Shown: positions 37,481 through 52,035, numbered from the stretch's first letter. The stretch is DNA of 64,000 bases from Sclerurus mexicanus (GCA_013396755.1 VWZF01001867.1:124001-188000); one strand, 5' to 3'. Notes: generated by a model from the letters alone, not told the origin. Numbers and translations are program-made.

Positions 37481-37685
37481 TTACTGTAACTAGCTCTGCT
37501 GAATATCTGGATGAGCACTCTAGAGCACTGGTGAGAATCTTTCAGATAATGAGAAGAAAAAAGCCCTTACTATCAGTCAACCACCTCTTCCTTAATTCAC
37601 AAGGTCTTGAAGCACCAAAACAGAGCTGTAAAAATAGCACAAGCATGGCACAGTACTAGTACAGAAATAGAATACCTTCCTATGG

Positions 37686-37703
37686 GAAAAAGGGGGGGGA
37701 AGA
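37686..37703 (+). repeat. Short homopurine/G-run
   Basis: A-run followed by about nine G and a GA-rich end. Low complexity only. Confidence 0.6.
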
Positions 37704-40700
37704 AGATAATATGGGGAAATACAAGCACAGGACAAACATGCTAGTCAATGAAATAAGTAATCCTTCTTGTATCAAAGAGCTTTTCTTCTTCACCTTCTGA
37801 CAGAAATGCTGAAGGGCAGCCCTTGTACAAGGAGGAAATGAGGTACTGAAGTTGGAAGCAATAGGAAGGAAGTTTTATTTTAGAGAAACTGAGCCTTGCT
37901 GTCTACACAAGGTCTAGAAAACTAGCCTTTAATTCCATGCTTCCCAAACTACTGTATGTGCCTGTGATTCAAAGAGAGTTGTGAAAGATCAGGAAAAAAA
38001 AACCACAACAATTTTAATTAAAGCTTTTTAATGTGTATATTCTAAAAACAACCATCTTATAAAAAAAAAAAAGCAATAAAACCAAATTTTGCTGACACAT
38101 CACTCTCAGAAGTTCTTTCCTGTGGACTGAGAAATGAGACCAAGCTGTAATGTCTGGCTGCATGTATTGCCAATGTCTAAGGTGAGATTCCCCAAGCAAT
38201 TAGCTCTTCCATGGCTAGAGTTCAAGTGTTCAGGACTGATTTGTCTAACTATAACTGTGCTTTTATCATTTACTCAAGCCCTTATGCCTAACACTGTTCA
38301 TGAGTCAGGCATATGCCTGCTAGGAAGTGAGAGGCTGAGAGATGGGAGTTACTCTTCCATTTCATTTTTAATGCCCTGTGTAGTACTTTCAGAGCTTTTA
38401 GAGGTTCAGATCTTCTTTAAATCATACCATATATTCATGTTTTTGGACCAGGTCACTGATCTGGAGGCCAGAAGTTACCACCTGTTTTTATGGCTTCTTA
38501 TCTCAGACCACTGAGGTTCATCCTGCAATCACTGTAGTGTTACTAAGCACAACCTTTGGTTTACATGTCCAAAGCTTTCCAGCGAAGGAGTTCTGTAAAT
38601 TGTGTCATACTTACAGGCACTCCAGGTGTTATGTGCCCAGAACTGTTCCTTCATCAACACAGGCAGAGGTGATTATATGGTAGTCTCTGGTTTGCAGTCT
38701 TGGAGGTAGTGGGGAACTTTCAACCCAGGGCATCAGCAGAGGCAGAAGACTCTGCTGACCATCCTCACAGCTGTGTCACTCTAAAGACGTGCAGCTGCCC
38801 TCTGTGCTGGTGTTCATCACCTTCAGCCCCAAATAGACTGCTCTTCCTTACCTAGTAGGATTGCAATGCCAAACAGTGGTGATGATGGTAATGAATGGAT
38901 GGATGCTTCTATCTCTGTAGTCATTTAAGAGTTAGGCAGAACCTGACTGAACTTTATAGTTGGGTAAGAGTAGTAAGAGGAAACAGATTAAGCATATCAA
39001 TTAGATAGATTGTGCCAAGCTAGCTGACTTTTTTGATGTGACTGTTCAGAGGAACAAACAATGCGCAGCTTTCCCAGTCCTTCAAGCAGGACTCTGACAA
39101 GCTTAGTACCATACTTACCTGAGATACTCAGTATCTGTCCACTATACAACGTATAATTTCAAGGAAAAGACCAATTAATCTTCTTAAGCTACACCTACAT
39201 TAGTAAATGAAATATTCTGTCGTTGGTTCCGAACTGTCACTGAGCACTCCTTGTCCATACTATCAAACTCACTTTTTTACCAAAACAGGGTTGCTGCGCA
39301 CTGACTTTTGGAGACTAATAATTGGTATGGGCGAACTGCTTTCAGGCCATCCTAATGACACCACTGCAGAGAGTAGAGGTGCAGCACACAGGCACATTCT
39401 CTGCCACTAGTTTACTAATGCTGAGATAATCGTAACATCTTTCAACAGATGATCCATTTCATCTGACAACTCATGTTCTAAGGTCATATTCAAAGGAGAG
39501 GATCTGATCACACATCTGCTTCTGTAGTAAATACTAACTTAATGCTGTTAATCTGGATTGACAGTCATGTAAAACAAATAAATGGGATTAAAGAACTAAA
39601 GGAGGTGAATGGAGCGAAAAAGTGTAAAAGATAGACTTTTTTCCATCAGTTAAGTGCAAATGCAGTGGTAGCTGGAATTCTGTGTGAGATTCTGTGCTGC
39701 TGTTTTCAGTGCTGAGGTTAGGATATGGCAAAGCAGCATTGTGCTGTGTCTAAGGTCATACTGGTGAGGCCCATAACACTCTTTATACAAATATGTGATT
39801 CTCTCTGACAGCAGCTCTTTAAAGGCTTGCATAAAGATGTTCTGAAATCCCTGCCTCAGCACAATCTTCCTGGCTCTCTTCTGCACTGGGACATCTGAGC
39901 CTCATAATGGTAATTTTCAAGAGAGCTTCCACTGTCCTCTTAATCTGGGGCTTTTAGGACCCCTTTGCTCCATCCTGAGCTTTATGTGTGTCATCAAGGC
40001 CTGGAGCAGGGCATGAAGCAAAGGCAGGCTTTTTGAATTGTACTTTATTTTATTTATAATTTTATTTGTCTTTTCCTATTAGCATAGTTCAGTTTTCATA
40101 GGAACAAAAGAAATTCATAAATCTCTTTAATGGGAAAGAAATTTGTTTCTTTTGGCTTCTGGGCATCAATTCAAAGCCAGTCCCCACTGAGTGCTTGGAG
40201 TCTGTGATTATCTAGGTGATGGTGCCGCACTTCCAGCTGCTTCATCTATCTGTGCAGGGCTCAGGCATGTGGAGGCTGTAAGGTTTCCATTCTCACATTT
40301 CAGCATATGTTCAGTCACTTGATGGCTGATCATAGCTGAGCAAATAGTTTATAATGAAAAACTTATTCATTAAACTTACTTTCTTCTCATGGCATATCCT
40401 CCTGCAGACTGTGGTTTCTTCAAACATGTTTGTGACCAGGATGCTTTATCCAGTTTCTTTTAACAGTGTTGGTGGATTCAGAACAGTGCTCTGGGTGATT
40501 TCACTGTTCAAAGACTGTTGATCAGTTTATTAGTTAATTGCTCAAATAAATTATTCACTATTGTTTCTGTCCACTGCCTGTTTAGATGCTTGTGAAGGTC
40601 TTATAAATTTAGAGTCGTTCTGGAGTCAGTGCCACAGAAGTTTCGTCTTCAAGGTGTCCTGCTTTAGTACAAGCGCAGCTGCGGGCCTGTTCTTTTGGTT

Positions 40701-43700
40701 GTTCTTGTTAGTCAAACCTTTGTCAGCACAGGGAAATGTATAAAGGCATCTTCATGCCTTGTTATTTTGGACTCAGTTATTAGCTTAAGAATATCATGTA
40801 GTTAATGTAAACAGATTACTCTAGAAACACTTTAAGAAGGAAAGAAGTGTGATCATCAGATAGAATTTTCTCAGTACTTCAGTAATCCAGTCTAATCTTA
40901 TTAAAATAGGAGTATTTAACAACTCCATCTGCTGAGTACATTAACTCAAGCATGAAGAAAATCCTCAAGTTTCTTTCACAGAGGCAAGAGTCCTTCAAAT
41001 TTATAAGTTTTTTTGTGAACAATAGGCATTGTGCCAACAATATAACAAATTGGAATCTAATCATGATTAAATTATGAAGTTGGTCCAGAAGATTTGTGGA
41101 AGACAAACAAATTAAGTCAATGAGAAGCTGCATTCGCTCTGCCAAGAGAAGACTGTAGTGTGGGGGAGCCAGAACAACAGCTTGGGTTCTGCCAGCAAAT
41201 GCAGAAAAGCTGAAGTGCTTCTAGCAGTTAATTATGTTTTCACATGAATAATCAATGAAAAATGTAGAGAGAATCCAAGAATTGCATACAAGTATGTTCA
41301 TTTTATGGCAAATTATTACCTGTGTAATTTATAGGTATGCTCTTCTAAAATTCTTTGAGATGTTTAATGAAATCATAGTATTGTGCCCAACAGAATATAA
41401 GACTAAAGCTATTGATTCCAGTAAGTAGTGTTTTACTGAAGTGATAATACATTAACTGTCCTCTTTGGGATTTGTTTGTAATATAATGAATAATAGATTT
41501 GTATTATGAAAGGGACTCATTCAGACAAAAGGGAGAAGCACTGATATGAATTAGCCTTTGGTGTTAACAGACATGGGGTGGTTGAAAAAAAGAGAAGGAT
41601 AGAGTCAGCTGAGAATGGTAGGGTTGGAAGAAAGTGACTGTTTTGGGTGGTGGCTGTTTGTAGAATTTAATTAAAATTCTTGAGTAAAGCTGGCTAAACT
41701 GGACAGTCCTGTGTCTTTTACCATCAATAAACCTGAAGCGATGACCATTTAAAGGCAATTTTATTCTGGACCTTTCCTGCTGAGATCGGGGGTTGTAATG
41801 CATGCTGAAATCCTAGAAAACAGATAGAAATATGATGATGGGCCTTTTTGGCACCTGATCTGCTGCAGAAAATAAAAAGCAAAAAGACTGACAAAGATTT
41901 TTTTTTAACAGGGTTTGCAGCTAGGCAGTTTCCTCACCCACTTCTACGAAATTTCCATTAGCACCTGTACTCAGAGTCCTAATTGTTTTCCAGTACCTTT
42001 TTATGCTGTGCAATTAGACTGACTAACTACACAAAGTTATGTTTAAAGCTGTCAGCAAATCATTCAGAGTCTCCAAAGTTAACGCTTTCTTGCCTGTCTT
42101 GAGAGAGTTGCAGTGGGGAGGTGACTCAGCTGTTGTTTCATTTTTGAGTTTCTCACAGGTCAGGTGTGTGCCAGTTGCATAGTCCTTCACTGGCTGCTTT
42201 CCTTGGCCACTGCCCCCTATGAAGCGAGATGAGATGCCATGCCTGGACAATTTCTCTTAGGATTGCTAGATAGACTACAGCCAAATGTGGGGTGCTGAGC
42301 ACTATGCATGTTCCTCCCTGCTCAGACTTCCTGAGGCTGCATCTCTCACAGGGAATGGAGATGTCCTTTAAAAATACCACGGGATGAAAGAATTTTCTGA
42401 AGTTACTTGTTGAGACTGGAAGTAGGACCGTGTTGATCTTCCTACTTCCTTCATTTGGTTGAAGACTTAGTGAGTATCATGGCAAGTTTCTGCCCTTTAT
42501 CACATGGTGTTTCAGGTCTGGCACAGCCACATGGCAGAAGGTGCAGGTGAACATACCAGCTTGCAAACTCAGTGTGCCTTTCGATGCCATCTCCTTAACT
42601 GTTCATGGTAATTTTATCTCAGAAAATTGATGCACCAGACAGCATCTTACAACCCTTCTCTTCAGAGCAAAGTAAAATTTAAAATAAGCATTAGGATTGT
42701 TTAACTTTGTACAGTGCCCCTTGACATCAGATAAGTACATGCCAAAGACACTTGTTTCAGGATTAAGCTCCGTGAACTCTACCAGTTGGGACTTTAATGC
42801 ATACAACCTGTAAGCTCTGTTGAAATGGAAGTTAAAAATTCCTGTGGAGTCATTCCATGCTTGTTTTCTTAGTTTTTGCAGTGTGGTTGTGACCCCACAG
42901 CTCATTTATTCTGCAACAGCAATGAGGCAGAGGCACACAGCTGCTGCCACCAGTCCCTCCTTGCAGATCTTGGCTTCTCTGAAGGAGAGCAACTGGTAAA
43001 GAATTATCTCAAAGAGACAACATAGGCAAAGTGGTCATTTACCTAAACCAATGAGGTCCCTCATTATCCTGAAAACGTGAAATATGAGAAAAAAAGAAGT
43101 GAAGGAGATTTTGTGATTCTGATACTTCTTCTTTGTTTGTGTCTTTATGTATACACATTTTAATCTGAGCTTGGAAAAAACCTCACTAATGCAAAGGAGT
43201 AAAGGTTTTCATATGCTTTTCTTAAGGCTCTGTTTGGAAGGGTTGTAAGGAGTTAAGTTGTGTTTTTAAGGGGGCTTTTTTTTTTCTGTGTAATTGCTTG
43301 TTAAATGCTTGTTGTTCAGCTAGTGACCTTTGCATCACTGATGTTGCATGCATAGCATTAACAAGTATTAATAACTAAAACTTCTCTCTATTTTTAGGAG
43401 GGCAGAGTTGCCAAACTTGAGATAACTTAAGCATCTCATGCATTTTTTCAGAGAAATTATTAGTAACATTTCTTCTGCAGAACACAACAAATTAAACATT
43501 TCGGCTTATACAAGTGCTCTTATTGAATGTGCATTCCAATCTCATGCATTTATATCAACATCGAAAATGTTCTTTTCCAGTGATGGGTATAGGAGTTACA
43601 CCACACAAAGCCATGAAAAAAAGAAGAATAAAACTGTTGCTCTGTAATGGAACAAGTAGAAGCAAAGAAAAATTACTAATGTATCTTCCAGTAAATGTCA

Positions 43701-44374
43701 CTGCTGAGTAGAAATATGTTTTATTGTTTGCATATTCATTCTTGATTCCAGTTTCTCTAATTCACTTATTCAAGTTCTTTGGATTAAGAATAAGCGCGGC
43801 TTAGGACAGAGAATAAAGGACATGAGTCAGGGTAAAAGTAAGAGCTTCCAAAAGAGAGCAAGATGAACACTATCCTGGCTGCCTTTAGAGTGAGCTCAAA
43901 TAGGGCCTTTGTAGTGGTGCTATGATTGAAGGTCCTCATTTTTTTGTTGTGTCTCCAAATCTGGCTGAGGTGGCAATACAGAAAAACTGCTCATGGAAAG
44001 CCAGTCTTTTGGTGTCTGCGGCCTATCATTGCTCCTCTGGACCCATTACCCTCTGTCTTCAAGTAAGCTGGGCTTTGTTCCAAACAAACCAGGACTTAAC
44101 CATTAAGCAGGTGCAGGAAAGTCTCTTCAATACCAAAGTGAGGATGCTGAGATAGAGGGGACCTAAGTCTGCACAACTGTAGACACTGAAATTGAGTTCA
44201 TTCGCACTGGTGAGGCTCATTGTATCTGACAGACTCATTCTTTTCACCTCCAGATTCTAACAGGCTGTCTTTTATTAAGCACACTCAAGTCATGTGTTCA
44301 AGCTTTGCCTTGTGCCCACAAAGGATTAGAGTGTTTTATTTGGAAATGTATGGAAATTACTATTTTGAAATTAT

Positions 44375-45852
44375 ATGAAAATAAGACAAAAAAGGAAGGT
44401 GTATGCCCAGTGGAAGCAAGGTCAGGTGACATGGGAAGAATACAGAGATGCTGCTTACCACTGCAGAGAGAAGATTTGTATGGCCAAAGTTAAACTGGAG
44501 TTGAAGCTGCCAGAAATGTGGGGCTCAATAAAAAGAGTTTTTTCAAATATATTAATGGCAATAGGCAGTATAGAAATAACATCTCCCTGTTATAGTGTAA
44601 GGATGGTCACATCTCAAACAGGGCAGAGGTGTTTAACGCTTTCTTTGCCTCTGTATTCAACATGAATCATGGACCAAGGGGGTCTTAGTGCCTTGAGCTG
44701 GAGGACCAGGACTGCGAGAATGATCAACTCCCAGTCAACCCTGAAATTTCACAGGATCTGCTGCTCCAGCTGGATCCCTACAAATTTATGGGGACTGATG
44801 GAATTCATCCTAGAATCCTCAAAGAGCTAGCTGATGTCATCACAAAACTCTTTTGATGATTTTTGAGTGGTCTTGGGTATCCTGAGAGGTCTCAGCTGAC
44901 TGGAAGCTGGAGAACATTGTCTTGATTTTCCAGAAGGGGAAGGAGTTCTCCAACATCTTCATTAATGACCTGGACACAGGACTCAAGGGAATACTAAGGA
45001 AGTTTGCCAATGACAAGAAATTGGGAGGAGCTGTTGACTGCCTTGAGGGCAGAGAGGCCCTGCAGAGAGACCTCAACAAATTAGAGGGCTGGGCAATCAC
45101 CAACTGTATGAAGTTTAACAAGGGCAAGTACTGGACTCTGCACTTCGGACGGGGCAACCCTGATTGTGTGTATACACTGGGGAATGAGAGACCGGAGAGC
45201 AGCTCTGTGGGAAGGGACCTGGGGTTCCTGGACAGTGGCAAGTTGAATATGAGTCGGGAGGGCCAGCCCTGTCCTGGGGGGCACCAGGCACAGCATTGCC
45301 AGCCAGGCGAGGGAGGGGATTGTCCCGCTCTGCTCTGCACTGGGGCAGCCTCACCTTGGATATTGTGTGCAGTTTGGGGCACCTCAGTATAGGAATGATA
45401 CTAACCTCTTAGAGAGCGTCCAGAGGAGAGGTGTGAAGATGGTTGAAGGGCCTTGAGGAGAGGCTGTGGGCACTTGGTGTGTTCAGCCGGAGAAGAGGAG
45501 ACTGAGGGGAGACCTCACTGCACTTAAATCTTCCTCATGAGGGGAAGAGGAGGGGCAGGCACTGATCTCTGCTCTGTGGTGACAGGACCCGAGGGAATGG
45601 CCTGCAGCTGTGTCAGGGGAGGTTTAGGTTAAGTATCAGGATAAGGCTCTTCCCCCAGAGGGTGGCTGGGCACTGGAACAGGCTCCTCAGGGAAGCGGTC
45701 ACAGTGCCAATCTTGTCTGAGTTCAAGAAGCACGTGGAAAATGATCTCAGGCACACGGTGTGACTCTTGGGGTATCCTGCACAGGGCCAGGAGTTGGACT
45801 CGGTGATCCTGGTGAGACCCTTCCAACACAGCGTATCCTAGGATTCTATGAT
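44375..45852 (+). mobile_element. CR1 LINE, 5'-truncated and internally deleted
   Basis: The 5' part (to about 44935) decodes, with stops and shifts, to the start of a CR1 reverse transcriptase, including G-T-D-G-I-H-P-R-I-L-K-E-L-A-D-V. It then jumps at about 44935-44950 to the later RT segment F-I-N-D-L-D-T-G-L-K ... K-F-A-N-D-K-K-L-G-G and continues through the ORF end into the 3' UTR, ending GATTCTATGATTTTTTAAT. The middle of the RT is absent and the catalytic box reads F-A-N-D instead of F-A-D-D, so the copy is dead. The 156-codon frame at 44922-45392 is its longest open remnant. It sits sense to ITGA8 in intron 13. Confidence 0.9.
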
Positions 45853-47798
45853 TTTTTAATGAAAGATCAGATTATGAAATCATCCCAAGACCAGACTCTG
45901 GATAAATCTTAAATGTCTACCTCTTTTTTCTCTGCTGTAACATAGACCAGAAACTTTTTGGGTTATCAAGTCTAGTATGAAACAGTATATACTGTAAGTC
46001 AAATCTTTTGCAGAATTCATAAAGAGTATCCAGCTGGGAACAACAGAACAGAAACCCCTTCCTTCTTGTCTTTCACTTTGTTAGTAACATAATGTTTCTT
46101 TTTCCTTTAAAAATACCAACAAACGGGGGGAAAAAAGCCTAACACAAAACCCACAAAACCCCTCAAACAAAATCAACAAAATATTAAATCTTTTTTTGCA
46201 GGATTACTCTGGGTACTGCTATCGGGGAGCTTCCAAGAAAAATTCTGCCTTGTGCATGCTGTAGCCTTTATGATGATGGCTTTGTCTCAATTTGTTGTTT
46301 ATTTAAACATCTCTAGATTTTGGTGCTGTGTGCAAGTTGTCTAAAAGAGCTACTAATGAAAAAGGATGCATACATGTCCCAAAAAGGAGATAAAAACAAC
46401 ACTCATCTTCTGTTATTTAAAGTGTTCCTGACTCTGAAGCATATTTCTCTAAGGCCAATGAAACTAGAAAAATGTAAATGTTGTACAAAGAGTATCAGAC
46501 CCATAAACTGCCCATGCCTTCTCCTATTAGGACTTTATTCAGTGGAATTCAGTGTAGGACCGGCTGTTGCCCATGTGAAGTACTTGTTTAAACTTGTGAA
46601 ATCCTGACCAACTCAAAGACAAAGGAGCACTGGAAAACACTGACAATCCTGGATCAAACCCATCCAGCTAATTAACATCAAAGCCTTGTATTTGCATCAT
46701 GCTTGATGACTTCAGGGCTTCTTTAGCAAACCAGTGCTCAAACTATAAAGTACCAAGTAAGGGTTTGTTTACAACCCCGAGTACTGGTTAAATAACATTT
46801 GAATCAATTTAGGTTGCCAGTCTGTACCACTGCAAGGTCTGTTGTAAAGCTCACTCTCTTGAATTGGACACGTGTCAATCAAATTGTATAACCACAGCGG
46901 AGTGAAAGGGGTGTCCATATGGACACTGGGGGCTTTGAAAATGAAACAAAGCTCTTTCCAAAGCCAGAGGCAGCAGGAAAGTTGATCTTTTTTCATCGCT
47001 GCTTGGCTCCTGTTTTTCTCCAGCAGGCCTGAATGGATCCAGCAAACCAGTCTGGATGGGAGCCCTGTGTGGGGGCTTGAGGCAAAAGGAGGAAATAATT
47101 TGGTCCTGTAGATTCCCAAACCCAGGCTGATGACCACTAACAAAGAAGTGCCTGAGACTCAATGTAGTACTTGTGTTATTGACTCCATTTGTTTGAAATG
47201 GTGACTTTTGGGGCAAAAGACAGCTTTAGGTGGATAACTGTTGTAAGCCTTAGTCCATGCTGCTGCAATGCTGGAAACAACAGAAGCTCTGATAACAGCC
47301 ATCCTCTGACCTTGCATTGCCTTTATGTGCACAGAGATGTAATGCTTAAATTAATGGACAAATTTCTTAAAGCACAAAGCAGGACAGGAAGGATTGGCAG
47401 GAGGGAACACCTTAAATTTTCAACGTGACTTGTATGAAAGTGACAAGAAATTGTTTTGCATCTTTTGGGGCAATTAACGATTTGGAATAAAATGTAAAGA
47501 CATTAATGGCATCCTTTTTCCCTTTGATACAAGTTGGAGAGAAGTGAGATTGTGGCATAGATGGTCTGGGATAAAATAGAGTGGCACTTACTGGATACAA
47601 TTGAGACATTTATGAGGCCGTTTCTGACAATGTGAAATGTTTTCTTTCAGGTACACTCTTGAAAAAAATTGCCTATAAAGGAATTGTTGTATTTGTTCCA
47701 TGTTACTGCGTTTTAGTGTAAATAATCTAATTTAGACGGAAAAAAAATGTATGAGAGATTTCTATATAGCTCTTCTGAAGTTTTGGGTTTTTTTCTAG

Positions 47799-47844
47799 AT
47801 TTAATTGTGGGTGCGTTTGGAGCTGGAAAAGCAGTTGTTTACAG
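47799..47844 (+). CDS. ITGA8: ITGA8 exon 14
   Basis: 46 bp encoding L-I-V-G-A-F-G-A-G-K-A-V-V-Y after a split Asp, plus two bases of Arg. Last strand of propeller blade 7, closing the calcium loop (Y-P-D-L-I-V-G). Acceptor TTTTCTAG, donor ACAG|GTATGT. Confidence 0.95.
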
Positions 47845-49720
47845 GTATGTGGTAAATAGAATGGGTTTTATATTCTACAGCTTTTGTGGGAGATCTGCAA
47901 ATAAAAAAATGTCACATTCCTCTGTTGCCCTGTTGCAATGTGTAAAAGATAATCATTAGAGATGATAAATTAAACATTTTGTGAGAAACAAATGCTTTTT
48001 TTCCCATGCTCAAAACTTGTAATTTTCAGTGAAAATTTCCATGCTTAGTCTTAGATCAAGAAGCTTCTGGAATGTTTGACTCTTCAGTTAATTTAAAATA
48101 AAAAATTTTAAAAGCATAGAATTGAAAATTAATTTCTTTCCTGGGGGAATGGTGCTAGTAAGAAATTTTAAAGTGACTCTGATTCTTCAGAGATCTGAAT
48201 GTATGTTAAGATGAACTATGTATTGAAAATAAAGCCTGCCTCAACTCAGGCCCCATTTTACCAAACAAAAAGTTGTTGCTGACTATGGAGTTTCACTAAA
48301 TGCACTTTTTAATTAGAGCTGTGATTTAAAACTACCCAGTACATAAACAAAAATCTGTTACTGCTCTCTTAGTTCACATTTCAATAGACAGCATCCACCA
48401 CTACAACTGCGTAGTCATGTTTCTTGATTCCTGTCTCTCTTCTTGTTGGCTGCATTCCCAGCAGCACCTGATTGAGAGGAGGCATGTTGTACTTCTCGAC
48501 TGAATGATTGTGAAAACATAAGAATTTTGTAAAACAGGAATGTTAGTTCATTTCCACTAACAGTGTAGATGCAGTGAATGGACCTGATTTTCCTACTTCC
48601 CTGTGAAAGAATAATGCAAATACTTTGTAATGCATCACTTTGCAGAATGACTGCACAGGATGTGAAATGTTGGAGAATTAGATCCACTGTGTATTTTCAA
48701 TAACAATAAAATCTGTTCTATTCAGTTTAAGAAAGTGAATAGCGCTGGAGGCCATTTCCTGGCCATAGTGTATCAAGTATGCAACTTGTCGTTTTGGTAA
48801 AATAGAATATTGTTAACTGAAATACACTAGAAAAAAAAAGTTTTCCCTGTAGCACAAAAATGAAGACAATAATATTAGTTTTTAATGTCTTGCTGAAGTA
48901 ATATAAAGAAGTAATCAGAAAAGCTCAGATGTGTATTAAAATAGAAGGAAAGTAATTTTGTGATAAGGATAAGCTGGCTTAGCCAGAATTATGTAAGTTA
49001 CTGTAAAATAGTACTGCTGTCTTAAAAAAACCAGAATGTGGACCCTTACTTGTTTTCATTTGTCTTCTAAATTGCTCCCAGTTATAGATTATCTCATTAC
49101 TTAATAACTGCTTCAGAGGGATGGTTCCCATCACCACAGCTATATATTCATGTACTCAGCAGAATTTACTGATGATTATTCCTGAGTTACAAAGTTGTTT
49201 TTCTCAAGAAATGTCAGACAGAATTTACTTCATTGTTGATATTTTACATCAACTTCTACTTTAACCAAATTATGTTTATTTTTTTAAAGAAGCTTAAGCA
49301 GAGATAGCAAGTCTGAAGACGTCACTGTTAATGGAGACAGTACAAACCAAATCTGCCAAATGGCCAAAAGACTTATGTAAATCCCAAAAAGGCAGGCTCT
49401 GTCCTTTTGTGGAAACCCTTTGTCATGAAATATGTCTGATGTGCTTTAATCCTGGGACACATCTATTGGTTAATTATAGGCTAATGTTACAGTGATATGT
49501 TAACTTGTGATTTTTTTCATGAAGAACTGTCAAAATCTCAGTAGGACGTATCACAGTATCACAATATTTTTTAGGTGGGAGCAGCATTATAGTGTGTTCT
49601 CCCAAGTAACCCTGCTTCTCTGACTTCTTTGTGGCCATCTCAGTGTAGTGTTTTTTCTGCTTCAACTTAGCTACTAATGTGCTCTTTCTGTATGCAGTGA
49701 ACCTTATTTCTGTCCTCCAG
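47845..49720 (+). other. ITGA8: ITGA8 intron 14
   Basis: 1.9 kb, AT-rich. The 90-codon minus-strand open frame (48415-48687) has no recognisable domain. Nothing else seen. Confidence 0.55.
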
Positions 49721-49828
49721 GGCCAGACCTGTTGTGACAGTGAATGCTCATCTTATTCTGAACCCCATGATTGTGAATCCAGACAACAAAACTTGTCAGC
49801 TCCCTGACTCTCAGCTTTTGGTGGCCTG
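49721..49828 (+). CDS. ITGA8: ITGA8 exon 15
   Basis: 108 bp encoding A-R-P-V-V-T-V-N-A-H-L-I-L-N-P-M-I-V-N-P then D-N-K-T-C-Q-L-P and L-L-V-A with two bases of Cys. The A-R-P-V-V motif marks the propeller-to-thigh boundary. N-K-T is a sequon. Acceptor CTCCAG, donor CCTG|GTAAGT. Confidence 0.95.
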
Positions 49829-52035
49829 GTAAGTTCATGATTACTCAAAAAACCATCCTTATCCTCTTTCTCAAACAACTTCTTATTCCTAACTTTTATA
49901 GCAGCTTTTTTTGTACATGTTCAAAGTTTATAATGCTCAGACATGCTCTGAGCACAACAACAAAAAAACCCACCTATATAGAATTCATTTTTATATTTTC
50001 CAGTATTTCACAGATTGTCAGAGGGTGGTAGCTAGAAGTTGAGTCCTTTGATACAGAGTCTCCTGCTTAGGAGAATGCTCTGTGACTCCTAGCGTCACAT
50101 AAACATTAATTTGTCAAAACACATATCTTTGCTGAGAAAATGTATCAGTGAAATGATGCAAAGCTCATGGGCCCACCATTTTCTGTTGGAGAAAGACAGA
50201 TCTCAGTTCTTTGTGAAAGAGAAAAGATACCTGGCTGGCCATCCTGAAAGAAGCTCACAGGATGTTGTTTCTGGTTGTCTTTGGCTAGAGGAAGGCTTTT
50301 TTTAGTGCACCACACAGGACAATGTTTCATCTCTCTTTAAAAGAGAAATCCTTCACCACAGTAGCATTTAACTTTGAAAAGAAAATTAAAAAACTTGAAG
50401 CTAATTAAAACGATTTAAGATCAATTACAAAAATAAAATGCATGCAGGACAGTTGGAGGCTATCTAACAGCACATAATAGTACATAAAGGCATGTTGACT
50501 GCACTAGAAAAAACTCACTTCGAAAGGATCCCAGAACAGCTGATAAAAGAGACTTACAAATACGTAAGATACTGTTTGAAAGTGGAAATAATAACAAATG
50601 AGGAAACTAAAATCAAAACAGAGCATAAACATGTGCATTTTGAATATAAAATACTAGTAAGTCTTGCCAAAGAGACTGTGAGGAACAGATTTCTCAGACA
50701 TAAAAACATTAGAAGCAGAAAGCCTGCCAGGATGTGGGCTGGATGAAAACAATAATAAGGTGTAAAGGAGGACTCCAGAAGATACATGACTGCAGAAATT
50801 CTGCTCTGGTTTTAAACCAGAGGTGGTCAGAGGGATTCCTCACATTGGAGATGTTCTTTATAGAAAATTAGTTCTAAAAATTATCTCAAATGTAAGAGTA
50901 AGCAAAAGAGTCTTTAGAATAAATTGATAAATATGAACCATAAAAAATAATCATGACCAGAAACAGTTCATTTAAGAGCCATAAAGGAATTACACTCTAA
51001 TACACTTAAACCACTAAATATGTGGGCTTCCAGTGCATCTGGGATGGGGCTGTTTTTCACTCTTGCACTATTCTTTTACACTGTTTTGGGGCTTCTCGTA
51101 TTTGTCATAATGTTCCTCATTTCTACATCCAGTGTAGAAAATTACCCATCTACAAGGCAATGTAGAAGGCACTTGGTAGAACTGCACAACCCCAGAACTT
51201 TACAAAGCTTTGGCCTTTTTCAAATAGCATCAAGACCAAGAACAGGATCTGGAACAGGACAGGTCAAGATCGGCCCTGATTTTTTGATTCATGTACCTTT
51301 TGTTTTAATAGTTGTTGTAAGAAGAATTTAAAATACCAACACTTGGCTGGAGCATGTTCATTGATCCAAATTATGTTTTTTTCACAACTTGAGGTTTTAA
51401 GACTTTTAAAAAGTGCTTAATGTCATAATGGAGAAGATTTTGGAACCATATCAATAACCAAGAGAGTACTGAAAGAAAAAAGGTGGGTTTTTTTGCATCA
51501 GAGAAATAAATAAAAACATCTCTCTTAAAAAAATACTGCTGCTGCAAGATACTGTTTAAAAAAAGGGAGTAAAAAATGAATACTCCTTTAACATTTTTTT
51601 TTTCATTACGTTTCGTTTCTCTGCTACAATAAGCCAGAAGATGTTTGGTTCATATCTACAAGAGCTTTAATAGGAGGATAATCTAATTTCTGTCTGTGTT
51701 ATTCTAAAATACTGTTCCCTAAGGATTTAGTTGATATTACAAAAGGACTGAATAGCAGCTGCTATTTTCCACACTGTCATTTTTCTCCTTAGTTGATATA
51801 AGCTTGTATTGTACATATGAAAACAATTAGTAGGGGAACTCCAACAGGCAAAGAATTCCTCAGTCCCATGAGATGGATTTCTGTATCTCTTAGCCAGCTG
51901 CACAACTTGTATTAAAAATCTACTGACTGACACTGCAAAATGAGAATGAAAGGAAACCTCCTACCAGAAAAGTTTGAGGAAGTGTGTGTGCATGAATAAT
52001 GTGGATTATTGTACGTTTCCAAGTATTAGGAAAAT

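Larger units (their letters stand above)
35707..47798 (+). other. ITGA8: ITGA8 intron 13 (longest complete intron)
   Basis: 12.1 kb. Contents identified: an A/C-only low-complexity tract (about 37309-37480), a purine/G-run near 37686-37703 and a 1.5-kb internally deleted CR1 LINE (about 44375-45852). The two overlapping minus-strand frames at 46769-47216 and others show no recognisable domain. The remainder is unassigned. Confidence 0.6.

Noticed and set aside
37154..37518. Lys/Gln/Pro-rich and Phe/Gly/Trp-rich frames of 71-108 codons
   Set aside because: Translations of the A/C-only low-complexity tract; composition alone removes stop codons.
44840..45382. 180-codon minus-strand frame
   Set aside because: Antisense of the CR1 LINE remnant, whose + strand encodes the recognisable reverse-transcriptase segments.
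46769..47216. Two overlapping minus-strand frames of 113 and 124 codons
   Set aside because: Overlapping frames in intron 13 without start context, domain or splice signals; consistent with chance.
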